Shown: positions 37,054-45,360 of the stretch, in pieces
How positions within the stretch are numbered: the stretch's first letter is position 1
Layout: every line of letters starts with the position of its first letter
DNA from: Pedobacter jeongneungensis
GTDB taxonomy: Bacteria; Bacteroidota; Bacteroidia; Sphingobacteriales; Sphingobacteriaceae
Reading direction: 5' to 3'
DNA length: 64,000 bases
NCBI RefSeq assembly: GCF_000633455.1
Contig: NZ_AYMG01000008.1
Span: forward strand, 62,001-126,000
Translations under genes and position numbers: made by a program
Notes under the pieces: model-generated
What the model was told of the DNA's origin: nothing
Databases searched by the model: none
The model's input: only the letters and a program-made list of their open reading frames with translations

Positions 37054-38279
37054 TAAAGTTTACCGTAAGCTGCGTAAGCAATTACAAATGCCAATACTGC
37101 TGCAATTAAGCCAAACATGAAAATATTATAGGCCAGGCGGATCAGTTTATATTTGCGGCCCAGCACTACGCCTTGCGAGTACACATCGGTAATGAGGGTT
37201 CCGTATAAAAAGTCTTTATCGTTCATCACCTTAATCATGCCTTCGGTATAACTTGGCAGGCTCATTTTATAAAAGTTACCAAAAAACAACAGGTTTACTT
37301 TTTTCTTGTCCATATCTTCCTGGGTAAATTCGCCTTTTGGAATGGATGGACGGGTTGATAAAATGGAAACCACCACACAGGTTAAACTTACCATCAGGAG
37401 AATAAAAGTCGGGATGATCAGGTTTCCGTGATCTTCTAAACGCCTTAATAGCAAACTCACAATTAACGATAGCATGATAGAATTTACGGTAATCAATATA
37501 TGCGCCTTATTATCGGCCATATCGCTCAAACGCTGGTTATTGGCAGAAGTAATCCTGAACATGGTTTCGATCCCTTTATCAGGCCTGTCGTCTTTATCTT
37601 TTTTCTTTTTGTCTTTATCTTTGTCTTTGATAATTACCGGTGCAAAGTTTTTAGGCTCTTCAAGTTCGGTGCTGATCTCTTCCTGTGATGTTAATTTACT
37701 TTTCAGTTTTTCGATATTTTTCTGTTTCTGATCGCTCAACAACAGGTTGGCATAATCGGTATGGTAATGATGCGATTCCATAAACTGGATATCTTTTTTG
37801 CGCCATTCGAGCTTGCTGATGTCTTTTTTATAAATCAGTTCATTTTCTTTGTGCATCAGTTTTCCTTTTGCACGGAAATCGGCCAATCCTAAATGGAAAA
37901 GGTCTGCATCACAGATAATCTTATCAATTTCGTTTTTAGGTTGCTGTGGAATTTTTGTCGCCAGTATGGCGCTCTTTACACTATCGCGAACTTCCTGATT
38001 TACCTTGTGTTTGGTTAAAAAATCATCGGCCAGTTCTGCACCTTTTGCCTCATGATTTAAGGCATCTTCAAAATAGCCGGTATCGTGAAAATAGGCGGCA
38101 ACGGTTACCGTGAAAAAATCCTGTTCGTTAAGCTGATAGTGATTGGCAATTTGTTGTGCCGCGTTTACAACCTCCTGGGTGTGCTCAAAATTATGATAAA
38201 CCAACCGCGGATCGTTATGGGTATGGAAGTAATCGCTAACGTGCTTTTCTACATCTTCCTGCAATTGTTTATAGTTCAT
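37053..38279 (-). CDS. HD domain fused to Pycsar-effector-like membrane domain
   Basis: 408 residues in three parts. Residues 1-190 form an HD phosphohydrolase with YHNFEHTQEVV (His29, His33), AAYFHDTGYF (His65-Asp66) and CDADLFHLGL (Asp124). A Lys/Asp-rich linker follows (about 215-233). Residues 235-405 match the DUF5706/Pycsar effector family: FRITSANNQRLSDMADNKAH, two membrane helices (263-280, 287-307), a cytoplasmic segment with FFGNFYKMS, and a third helix (383-403). In Pycsar defence this membrane domain is opened by cCMP or cUMP; no pyrimidine cyclase gene lies in this window. Overlapping ppk1 by one base suggests a shared job in nucleotide or polyphosphate signalling, which is inference. 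Confidence 0.85.
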   Translation of the reverse strand: MNYKQLQEDVEKHVSDYFHTHNDPRLVYHNFEHTQEVVNAAQQIANHYQLNEQDFFTVTVAAYFHDTGYFEDALNHEAKGAELADDFLTKHKVNQEVRDSVKSAILATKIPQQPKNEIDKIICDADLFHLGLADFRAKGKLMHKENELIYKKDISKLEWRKKDIQFMESHHYHTDYANLLLSDQKQKNIEKLKSKLTSQEEISTELEEPKNFAPVIIKDKDKDKKKKDKDDRPDKGIETMFRITSANNQRLSDMADNKAHILITVNSIMLSLIVSLLLRRLEDHGNLIIPTFILLMVSLTCVVVSILSTRPSIPKGEFTQEDMDKKKVNLLFFGNFYKMSLPSYTEGMIKVMNDKDFLYGTLITDVYSQGVVLGRKYKLIRLAYNIFMFGLIAAVLAFVIAYAAYGKL

Positions 38280-38394
38280 GAACGTAAATATGGTGGTAAT
38301 AATAAGTTATTTTGGGGAAAATGCATTTTCTTAAAATCTTTTTACACTAAAATTGTTTTAATTTTTTATGATTATAAAATTACGTTAATTTTTT

Positions 38395-38830
38395 GATGAT
38401 GGAAATAGTTGGAGTCGGAAAGTCCATAGTCGTGAGTCTGAAGTCCTTAGTCGGCGGTCTATAGTCTTAAATCAAAAAAGTCGTCATTTCGAGCGGAGTG
38501 CAACGAAGCCGAGAACCACAAAGTGCTCAGCGAAGCTAAATCTGCCAAAAGTCGTTATTGCGAGAAGGCTTTTTCAGCCGACGAAGCAATCTTTCTTGCA
38601 AGAATCACAGACAGGAAAGATTGCTTCGTCGTACCTCCTCGCAATGACGAACCGATTTAAAAAGCCGTCATTTCGACCGTAGTGTAACGTAGTGGAGAAA
38701 TCTATTATGTAGGCTTCATATAGATCTCTCCGTTCCACTGCGCTTCAGTAGAGATGACGGCTGGAGTTGTATCTTATTATAAAAATAGATCCTGAAATAA
38801 ATCCGATAGCTATCGGATCAGGATGACGTA
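38395..38830. repeat. Composite block of three palindromic repeat families
   Basis: The 625-bp gap 38280-38904 has no gene. It begins with GGAGTCGGAAAGTCC-like direct repeats (38411-38445), then a GTCATTTCGAGC element (38473), a GTCGTTATTGCGAGAAGGCT element (38551-38650) whose arms GACGAAGCAATCTTTC and GAAAGATTGCTTCGTC pair, a GTCATTTCGACC element (38667-38762), and the framed palindrome CCTGAAATAA ... ATCCGATAGCTATCGGAT ... CAGG (38791-38822). Confidence 0.85.
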
Positions 38831-38904
38831 TTGCCTTGTATTTAAGTCTGATACAGTTAACCGATTTAAACAATTAACCGGTTAACCAACTAATGACAAA
38901 TAAA

Positions 38905-40068
38905 TTAATGCCCTTCCTCTTCTTCTGCATTTTTTACCTTACTCAGCAGATCATAAGCGCCTTTTACAGCCACTTTGGGTTTAGTTACTGTTTCTGCAAA
39001 TGACACCTGAGTGTAGCCATTTTCGGCAACATCAGTCTTCACTTCCATCATGCGGTAGCGATAAGCCAGTTTAGATGCAGATTGTTCGATAAATACATAT
39101 TTCTTGCCTTCAAATTCAACTATAGCGGCATCGGGCAAGGCTTCAACTTTATTGGCTCCGCTTTCCACATAAGCTTTCAGGTACATGCCCGGAAGCAGTT
39201 GGGTATCTTCTTTATCTAAATGACAATGGATCTGAACAGTACGTTCTTTGCTAATTTCGCGACCGATTAAATGTACGGTTGCCATGCGTTCTTTTTCTTC
39301 GTTGGCCAGGGTAAAGCGCACTTTTTGCCCGATTTTAAGCTTAGGCACATCCTTTTCAAACACCGTAAGCTCCGCATGTAAATGTTCGGTATCAGCAATT
39401 TTAAACAATTCATCGGTAGTGCTGGCAAAGGCTCCAATGTTCGTATTTACCTGAGTAACGTAGCCCGCCATTGGCGCATATAGGTTAAAGGTTTTTAAAA
39501 TCTTCCCTTTTTCTAAAGCGGCAAAATCGATATTGATCAGTGAAAGTTTAGACCTTTGCCCCAACAAACGTGCACTAACACTCTGGTATTCGCTCCGGGC
39601 CTTTTGAAGTGCTTTTTTGGAGTTTACATTTTCTTTTGCTAATTCTTCCTGACGATCTAACTCCTGTTTCAAAAACTGTAACTGGCTTTTGTAATCCAGG
39701 TAATCCTGTTGCATCTGGATAAATTCCGGGTTTTGCATCACGGCGACCAATTCACCTTTTTTCACCCGCATTCCCTGTAACATAGAGGTACTTTTCACAA
39801 TTCCTTCCAATGGTGTAGAGATGGAAACCAAACTCTGTGGGGGCAGATCGAGCATGCCGTTTACTTTGGTTGTTCCACTCAGTTCTTTTAATTCAATTTC
39901 GCCCAGGGTAATTTCGGCCAGTTTATGCTGTTCAGGCGTTAAAGTAACAATGTCGCTTTCCTCGTGAGCTGCTTCTTTTTCAGGTACTTTTTCTGCTTTA
40001 GGGCTTCCACAAGCTGTGAGGTAAACTACAACGGTTAATAAACTTAAATATTGATATATGGATTTCAT
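38905..40068 (-). CDS. RND efflux periplasmic adaptor (CzcB/HlyD type)
   Basis: 387 residues with a lipoprotein signal (SLLTVVVYLTAC). The layout is typical: a barrel-sandwich half (LDLPPQSLVSISTPLEGIV), coiled coil about residues 115-170 (QQDYLDYKSQLQFLKQEL), second half (FNLYAPMAGYVTQVNTNIGA), beta barrel and membrane-proximal domain. It links the inner-membrane pump to the outer-membrane channel, and lies 9 nt downstream of the CzcA-like gene, in the same operon. The C-terminus is acidic and ends in His (NAEEEEGH). CzcB versus CusB cannot be settled from this protein alone. Confidence 0.92.
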   Translation of the reverse strand: MKSIYQYLSLLTVVVYLTACGSPKAEKVPEKEAAHEESDIVTLTPEQHKLAEITLGEIELKELSGTTKVNGMLDLPPQSLVSISTPLEGIVKSTSMLQGMRVKKGELVAVMQNPEFIQMQQDYLDYKSQLQFLKQELDRQEELAKENVNSKKALQKARSEYQSVSARLLGQRSKLSLINIDFAALEKGKILKTFNLYAPMAGYVTQVNTNIGAFASTTDELFKIADTEHLHAELTVFEKDVPKLKIGQKVRFTLANEEKERMATVHLIGREISKERTVQIHCHLDKEDTQLLPGMYLKAYVESGANKVEALPDAAIVEFEGKKYVFIEQSASKLAYRYRMMEVKTDVAENGYTQVSFAETVTKPKVAVKGAYDLLSKVKNAEEEEGH

Positions 40069-40077
40069 GTCTTTTCT

Positions 40078-43000
40078 TTATAATGAGTTGAAATTTCCGG
40101 TAAGGAATTCGATGTGGTTAATACTCTGGTTAAGCTGTAATAAGGCCACCAGGTGACTTTCATAAATGCTATTCACCTGTTTCAGGTTGAGCAGGTATTC
40201 TGAATAACCGATCTCCCCATTCTGGTAGGCAATGCGGCTGTTTTTTAAAATCAATGTGGCATTGGGTAGCGCAGAGGTTTGAAAGTAGCTATAGCGATCT
40301 TTATTTTTAAGGTATTCGCGGAGTAACTGCTGATATTGTCCGGTTAACCTGCGCTCCTGCAGATCGAGATCACTGGTGGCAATATCTTTACTGATGGCCG
40401 CTGCTTTTGCCTTTGCTGAATAAGATTTATAGAACAATGGAAAGGCTATTCCTACCTGAAAGCCCTGAAAACGTTTATCCTGACCAAAATATACCTCACT
40501 GCCATTTACATTCTGAAAGCCTGTAAGCGATTGGTTAAAATAACCTAAAGTAATATCTGGAAGCGCTTTTGCCAGCTCCACTTTCCGTTGTTTATCGGCA
40601 ATTACAATCTGTTGCCTGAAATAAGCCAATAGCGGATTCTCCTTTACCGAGGTGCTGTCTGATATGGGAACGATGTTTTTTTCTTTAAGGTCCTTTTCGG
40701 TTATATTTGTTGTGCTTCCCAATAGTGTAGCCAGCTGACTGTTGTAAATTTCGATATCAGCCTTGTTCTGTTCCAATTGATTTTGCACCTCTTTCAACTG
40801 GGTTTCTGCCGCTACTTTTTCTAAAAGATTACCCTCACCCGTTTTATATTTCAGCGAGGCTGATTTAACAAATCCTTTATAAATACTGTCTTGCTGTAAC
40901 AGCAGTTTTTCTTTAGAATAAAGATATTGCAGATTGGTATAAACGGTTTTCACCTGATAAACCAACTCATTTTTGGTCGAAGCCACCTGAAACTGGCTTG
41001 CTTTGATCCTTTCATCGCCTAAGGCAGCATTTGCAGAGAAAAGTGTAGGAAAAGGAATGGTTTGTGAAAGGCTAAAGTTCTTGTCATTTTTAATCAGGCT
41101 GTTGTATTGGCCATACATCATCGAAACATCGGTTTTGGGCATTTCGAAAGCTGATTTCTTTAACTGTTCTTGTAAATTCACACTTAAACTGGCACTGTTA
41201 ACCGCTTTATTGTTTTGTAGTGCTGATGATACCGCCTGATTTAAGCTTAAACTAGTGCTTTGTGCCTGTGAAGATGGAACCGCAAATAAAGATGTAATTA
41301 ATATCAACAAACCAGCCACCGGAGCAAGTTTAACCTTTTTCTTCCCCATTTTTTCTACCCAGATGTAAAGGATCGGCAATACCAAAAGGGTAAGCAAAGT
41401 TGCAGAAAGCAAACCACCGATCACCACCGTTGCTAATGGGCGCTGCACCTCGGCACCGCTTCCGCCCGAAATGGCCATTGGTAAAAAACCTAATGAGGCC
41501 ACGAGCGCCGTCATAATTACCGGACGGAGCCTGATCGAAGTTCCGGTTTTGATAATTTCCAGTGTATCTGTCATTCCTTCTTTTTTTAACCTGTTAAATT
41601 CACTGATCAATACAATCCCGTTGAGTACGGCCACGCCAAACAGCGCAATAAAACCGATGCCTGCTGAGATGCTGAAAGGCATCCCCCTCGCCCATAAAGC
41701 CAGTACGCCACCAATGGCCGATAAAGGAATAGCAGTGAAGATTAACAGGGCATGTTTAATGGATGAAAAGGTGAGGTAGAGCAATAATAAAATCAGTAAC
41801 AGGGCTAAAGGAACAGCAATAGCCAGTCTTTTATTCGCGGCCTGCAGGTTTTCGAAAGTACCACCGAAGGTTGGGTAGTACCCTGGCGCAAATTTTACTT
41901 CGTTATCTATTTTCTGCTGGATTTCTTTTACAATGCTTTCTACATCCCTTCCCCTTACATTAAAACCAACGGTGATGCGCCGTTTAGCATCATCGCGCTG
42001 GATCTGGTTAGGGCCTTCTTTGTATTGGATATCGGCCAGCTGTTCTAACGGGATCTGATTGCCATTGGGAGCGGTAACGAAAAGATTTTTCACATCCTCC
42101 AGCGATTGCCTGTTTTCTTTTTCCAGTCGTACCACCATGTCAAAGCGCTTTTCGCCTTCAAATACCAAACCTGCTACTTCTCCTGCAAAACCTGAGCGGA
42201 TGGCCGTATTTACATCCTCTATATTGAGACCGAACTGAGCGATCTTATCCCTATGGAATTTTATGATTACCTGAGGTAGTCCTGAGGCCTGCTCTACATA
42301 AACATCCTGAGCACCTTCTATTTTACCGGCAATTGCACCAATTTTTGAAGCATAACTGCTCAGTTTGGCAAAATCTTCTCCATAAACTTTAATTACCACA
42401 TCCTGCCTGGCCCCCGTCATCAGTTCATTAAAACGCATCTGTATGGGTTGTTGAAATCCAAAGGTTACGCCGGGAATATATTGTTCGAGCTTCCGTTGCA
42501 TCTTCTGTGCAAGTTCTTCCCTTGTTGAAGCGCTTGTCCAGTCGCTTTTATCTTTCAGGATGATCATGAGGTCGCAGGCTTCAACCGGCATCGGGTCAGT
42601 AGGAATTTCACTCGAACCAATCTTCCCGATTACCTCTTTTACCTCCGGAAAATTGGCTTTTAGCACTTTTGCAGCACGTGTAGAGGCCTCGATCGTCTGT
42701 GATAAACTGCTTCCGGTGAGTACCCTAGTTTCTACCGCAAAATCGCCTTCTTCTAAAGTGGGGATAAATTCGGCCCCGAGATAGTTGAAAATAATTAAAC
42801 AGATTGCAAATAAAGCAAGCGCAGTGCCTACAACTACCAACCTGGCCCTGATGGCAAAATTGAGCATTGGGGTATATATCCTTTGGAAGAAAGCCATGAT
42901 CCTGTCGGAAACATTCCTCCTGGTACTGATGGTTTTGTTCAGAAACAGTGCACTCATCATGGGTACGTAAGTAAGTGATAGAATAAAGGCACCAAGAATG

Positions 43001-44451
43001 GCAAAAGCAACAGTTTGTGCCATCGGCCTGAACATTTTACCCTCAATACCCACCAAAGCAAGGATGGGCAGATAAACGATAAGAATAATAATTTCACCAA
43101 AGGCAGCACTGTTTCTGATCTTTGAGGCCGATTCGAAAATCTCTGCATCCATTTCCTGTTGGCTTAAGCGGCCTTTGTTTTTACGGAGGCCAAGGTGATG
43201 GAGCGATGCTTCTACAATGATTACTGCACCATCTACAATCAGGCCGAAATCTATTGCACCAAGACTCATCAGGTTTCCGCTTACGCCAAAAAGGTTCATT
43301 AAACAAACGGCAAATAACATTGCTAATGGAATTACGGAAGCTACGATTAGCCCGGCGCGAAAATTACCCAACAGCAATACCAATACAAAGATTACAATCA
43401 ATGCACCTTCAGCGAGGTTTTTGGCTACAGTCCCGATCGCATTGTTTACGAGTTTTGTGCGGTCGATAAAGGGCTCTATCGCCACCCCTTCAGGCAGATT
43501 TTTAGATATCTGCTCCATTCTGGCTTTCACATTGGCAATTACCTTTGATGAATTGGCACCTTTTAACATCATTACCACAGCACCAACCACTTCACCCTGA
43601 TCGTTCCTCGTCATGGCGCCGTAGCGGGTAGCCGCACCAATCCGTACTTCGGCCACATTGCGGATCAACACGGGGATGCTGTTGGCATTAGTACGCACCA
43701 CAATATTTTCGATATCTTCGATGCTGTTGATCAGGCCTTCACTACGGATAAAATAAGCGTTGGGTTTCTTGTCGATGTAGGCGCCCCCGGTATTCTGATT
43801 ATTCTTTTCGAGTGCGGTAAATATATCGCTGATGGAAATATCCATACTCCGGAGTTTATCGGGATTGAGCGCGATTTCGTATTGTTTGAGGTATCCTCCA
43901 AAGCTGCTTACATCGGCTATGCCCTCTACCCCTAAAAGCTGCCGGCGTACAATCCAATCCTGTATAGAGCGGAGTTCGATAGCATCATATTTTTTTTCGT
44001 ATCCTTTTTTGGGATGAATCACGTATTGGTAAATCTCACCCAAACCAGTGGTCAAAGGTGCAACTTCGGGCGTTCCAATTCCTTTTGGTATATTCCTTTC
44101 TACTTCGGAAAGGCGTTCGCTTACCTGTTGACGGGCCCAGTAAATTTCTACATTTTCTTTAAAAACAACGGTAACGACCGAAAGTCCAAAACGGCTAAAA
44201 GACCGGATTTCTTCAATACCCGGTATGGTGGCCATGGTCTGTTCTACCGGATAGGTTACAAACCTTTCGATATCCTCTGCCCCATTGCTGGGCGAATTGG
44301 TGATGATTTGTACCTGGTTATTGGTAATATCGGGAAGTGCATCAATTGGCAGCTGCTTTAAGGAATATATACCCCAGGCAATCAACGCCAGCATCATAAT
44401 CCCCACCAGCAATTTCTGCCTGATGGAGAACTGTATTATTTTGTTCAGCAT
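40078..44451 (-). CDS. czcA: CzcA-type metal RND pump fused to TolC-like channel
   Basis: 1457 residues from the ATG at 44451 (MLNKIIQFSIRQKLL; an upstream in-frame start adds five residues and is less likely). Residues 1-1045 are a heavy-metal RND pump with 12 membrane helices. TM4 carries DFGLIVDGAVIIVE, the pattern of Zn/Co/Cd pumps (CzcA D402, D408, E415) rather than Cu pumps. After a second signal-like helix (LLILITSLFAVPSSQAQ, about 1052-1068) a complete CzcC/TolC-type outer-membrane factor follows (SLSLNQAVSSALQNNKAVNS to HIEFLTGNF). This RND-OMF fusion is known in Bacteroidota. It probably exports zinc, cobalt or cadmium from the periplasm. Confidence 0.93.
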   Translation of the reverse strand: MLNKIIQFSIRQKLLVGIMMLALIAWGIYSLKQLPIDALPDITNNQVQIITNSPSNGAEDIERFVTYPVEQTMATIPGIEEIRSFSRFGLSVVTVVFKENVEIYWARQQVSERLSEVERNIPKGIGTPEVAPLTTGLGEIYQYVIHPKKGYEKKYDAIELRSIQDWIVRRQLLGVEGIADVSSFGGYLKQYEIALNPDKLRSMDISISDIFTALEKNNQNTGGAYIDKKPNAYFIRSEGLINSIEDIENIVVRTNANSIPVLIRNVAEVRIGAATRYGAMTRNDQGEVVGAVVMMLKGANSSKVIANVKARMEQISKNLPEGVAIEPFIDRTKLVNNAIGTVAKNLAEGALIVIFVLVLLLGNFRAGLIVASVIPLAMLFAVCLMNLFGVSGNLMSLGAIDFGLIVDGAVIIVEASLHHLGLRKNKGRLSQQEMDAEIFESASKIRNSAAFGEIIILIVYLPILALVGIEGKMFRPMAQTVAFAILGAFILSLTYVPMMSALFLNKTISTRRNVSDRIMAFFQRIYTPMLNFAIRARLVVVGTALALFAICLIIFNYLGAEFIPTLEEGDFAVETRVLTGSSLSQTIEASTRAAKVLKANFPEVKEVIGKIGSSEIPTDPMPVEACDLMIILKDKSDWTSASTREELAQKMQRKLEQYIPGVTFGFQQPIQMRFNELMTGARQDVVIKVYGEDFAKLSSYASKIGAIAGKIEGAQDVYVEQASGLPQVIIKFHRDKIAQFGLNIEDVNTAIRSGFAGEVAGLVFEGEKRFDMVVRLEKENRQSLEDVKNLFVTAPNGNQIPLEQLADIQYKEGPNQIQRDDAKRRITVGFNVRGRDVESIVKEIQQKIDNEVKFAPGYYPTFGGTFENLQAANKRLAIAVPLALLLILLLLYLTFSSIKHALLIFTAIPLSAIGGVLALWARGMPFSISAGIGFIALFGVAVLNGIVLISEFNRLKKEGMTDTLEIIKTGTSIRLRPVIMTALVASLGFLPMAISGGSGAEVQRPLATVVIGGLLSATLLTLLVLPILYIWVEKMGKKKVKLAPVAGLLILITSLFAVPSSQAQSTSLSLNQAVSSALQNNKAVNSASLSVNLQEQLKKSAFEMPKTDVSMMYGQYNSLIKNDKNFSLSQTIPFPTLFSANAALGDERIKASQFQVASTKNELVYQVKTVYTNLQYLYSKEKLLLQQDSIYKGFVKSASLKYKTGEGNLLEKVAAETQLKEVQNQLEQNKADIEIYNSQLATLLGSTTNITEKDLKEKNIVPISDSTSVKENPLLAYFRQQIVIADKQRKVELAKALPDITLGYFNQSLTGFQNVNGSEVYFGQDKRFQGFQVGIAFPLFYKSYSAKAKAAAISKDIATSDLDLQERRLTGQYQQLLREYLKNKDRYSYFQTSALPNATLILKNSRIAYQNGEIGYSEYLLNLKQVNSIYESHLVALLQLNQSINHIEFLTGNFNSL

Positions 44452-44562
44452 TATGGTTATAATCAAAAATTAATAAATAGCAAGATGACCTACGCTTCAG
44501 ACTAAAATCCTTGCGTGGTGCAGGCTAAAATTTATGGCATTAGGCCATACAAAAAATAATGA

Positions 44563-44880
44563 TTATATGAGTTTAGGCGGTTGCCAAACATCAACAGGCT
44601 GTTTTTTTAAATCAGAGCAGTAAAAGCCCGGGTAAGATTGCTGAAAAACAGGAACGACAACTGTAGTTGTTTTTTCAAGAGGGAAATGTTGTGCCACTGA
44701 ACAGCAGGCACAGCTGCAGAACGGCGGACACATTTCGCCGCCGGCATGTTCGCCTTTGGCAGCATCGCGGTGAACAACAGTTTCGAACTGAGCGCTTGTA
44801 ACCATATCATCCCTATCCTGGCAAGGCGTAATGCCCAGAAGGATGAGATAAAGGGAAAACAAAAGCACAAAGTATTTCAT
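44563..44880 (-). CDS. Cys/His-rich small exported protein (DUF6660-like)
   Basis: 105 residues from the second ATG (44880; MKYFVLLFSLYLILLGITPC is a signal-type start). The mature part has HRDAAKGEHAGGEMCPPFCSCACC, five Cys and two His in a short stretch, a likely metal site. Directly upstream of the metal pump on the same strand (111 nt), so it is probably an accessory metal-binding or sensing protein of that system. The DUF6660 label is from memory and tentative. Confidence 0.65.
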   Translation of the reverse strand: MKYFVLLFSLYLILLGITPCQDRDDMVTSAQFETVVHRDAAKGEHAGGEMCPPFCSCACCSVAQHFPLEKTTTVVVPVFQQSYPGFYCSDLKKQPVDVWQPPKLI

Positions 44881-44944
44881 TGGAAGCAAATGTAATGATT
44901 ATCGGGATAAAAAGGTAAAAGAAGTGAAGTCGTCATTCGTCAAC

Positions 44945-44975
44945 AAAAAAGCCTCCAGCGGTTAAGACTGAAGGC
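44945..44975 (-). terminator. Intrinsic terminator of the histone-like gene
   Basis: On the minus strand GCCTTCAG (44968-44975) pairs with CTGGAGGC (44951-44958), one G-T pair, loop about 9 nt, then T6 (44945-44950). Confidence 0.8.
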
Positions 44976-45005
44976 TCTTGTTTTTCCCAAAACGCAATAA
45001 TTTAA

Positions 45006-45185
45006 TTATTTCGCGCTATTTTTTTTCTCTGTTACTTCAGCTCTGATATCCTGAGCTAAAACTTTAAGATCTTGCATTGCTTTACGTACACGTGTACCTG
45101 CTGCTGCATTTCCACCATCATAAAACTTGGTTACATCTGCCTCAACTGAAGCGATCAGATTCTGTACTTCTTTAAATTTGTCCAT
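45006..45185 (-). CDS. Histone H1-like small protein
   Basis: 59 residues read by hand (ATG 45183-45185, TAA 45006-45008). The sequence MDKFKEVQNLIASVEADVT with the following KFYDGGNAAAGTRVRKAMQD and QDIRAEVTEKKNSAK is the short histone-H1-like family of Bacteroidota, related to chlamydial Hc1. These are basic helical nucleoid-associated proteins, thought to bind DNA. Single gene with its own terminator. Confidence 0.9.
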   Translation of the reverse strand: MDKFKEVQNLIASVEADVTKFYDGGNAAAGTRVRKAMQDLKVLAQDIRAEVTEKKNSAK

Positions 45186-45360
45186 AATTTTTTTTCTTAT
45201 CAGGATGATAGACCATCCATAATTTAATATTTATACGCTCTGCTCAACAATAAGCAGGCCGCAAAACTAATCATTTTATTTACAATCAGCTGTTACAGCC
45301 CAATAAAGACGTTTTTTTAAGCAATTTATTGCAACCAAGGATTTATTTAATGATGTTGAA

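Noticed and set aside
37053..38279. A complete Pycsar anti-phage system
   Set aside because: Only an effector-like domain is present; I find no pyrimidine cyclase gene in the window, and ppk1 is the partner by position.
38395..38830. CRISPR array
   Set aside because: Repeat units differ in family and orientation, spacers are not of even length, and there are no cas genes.
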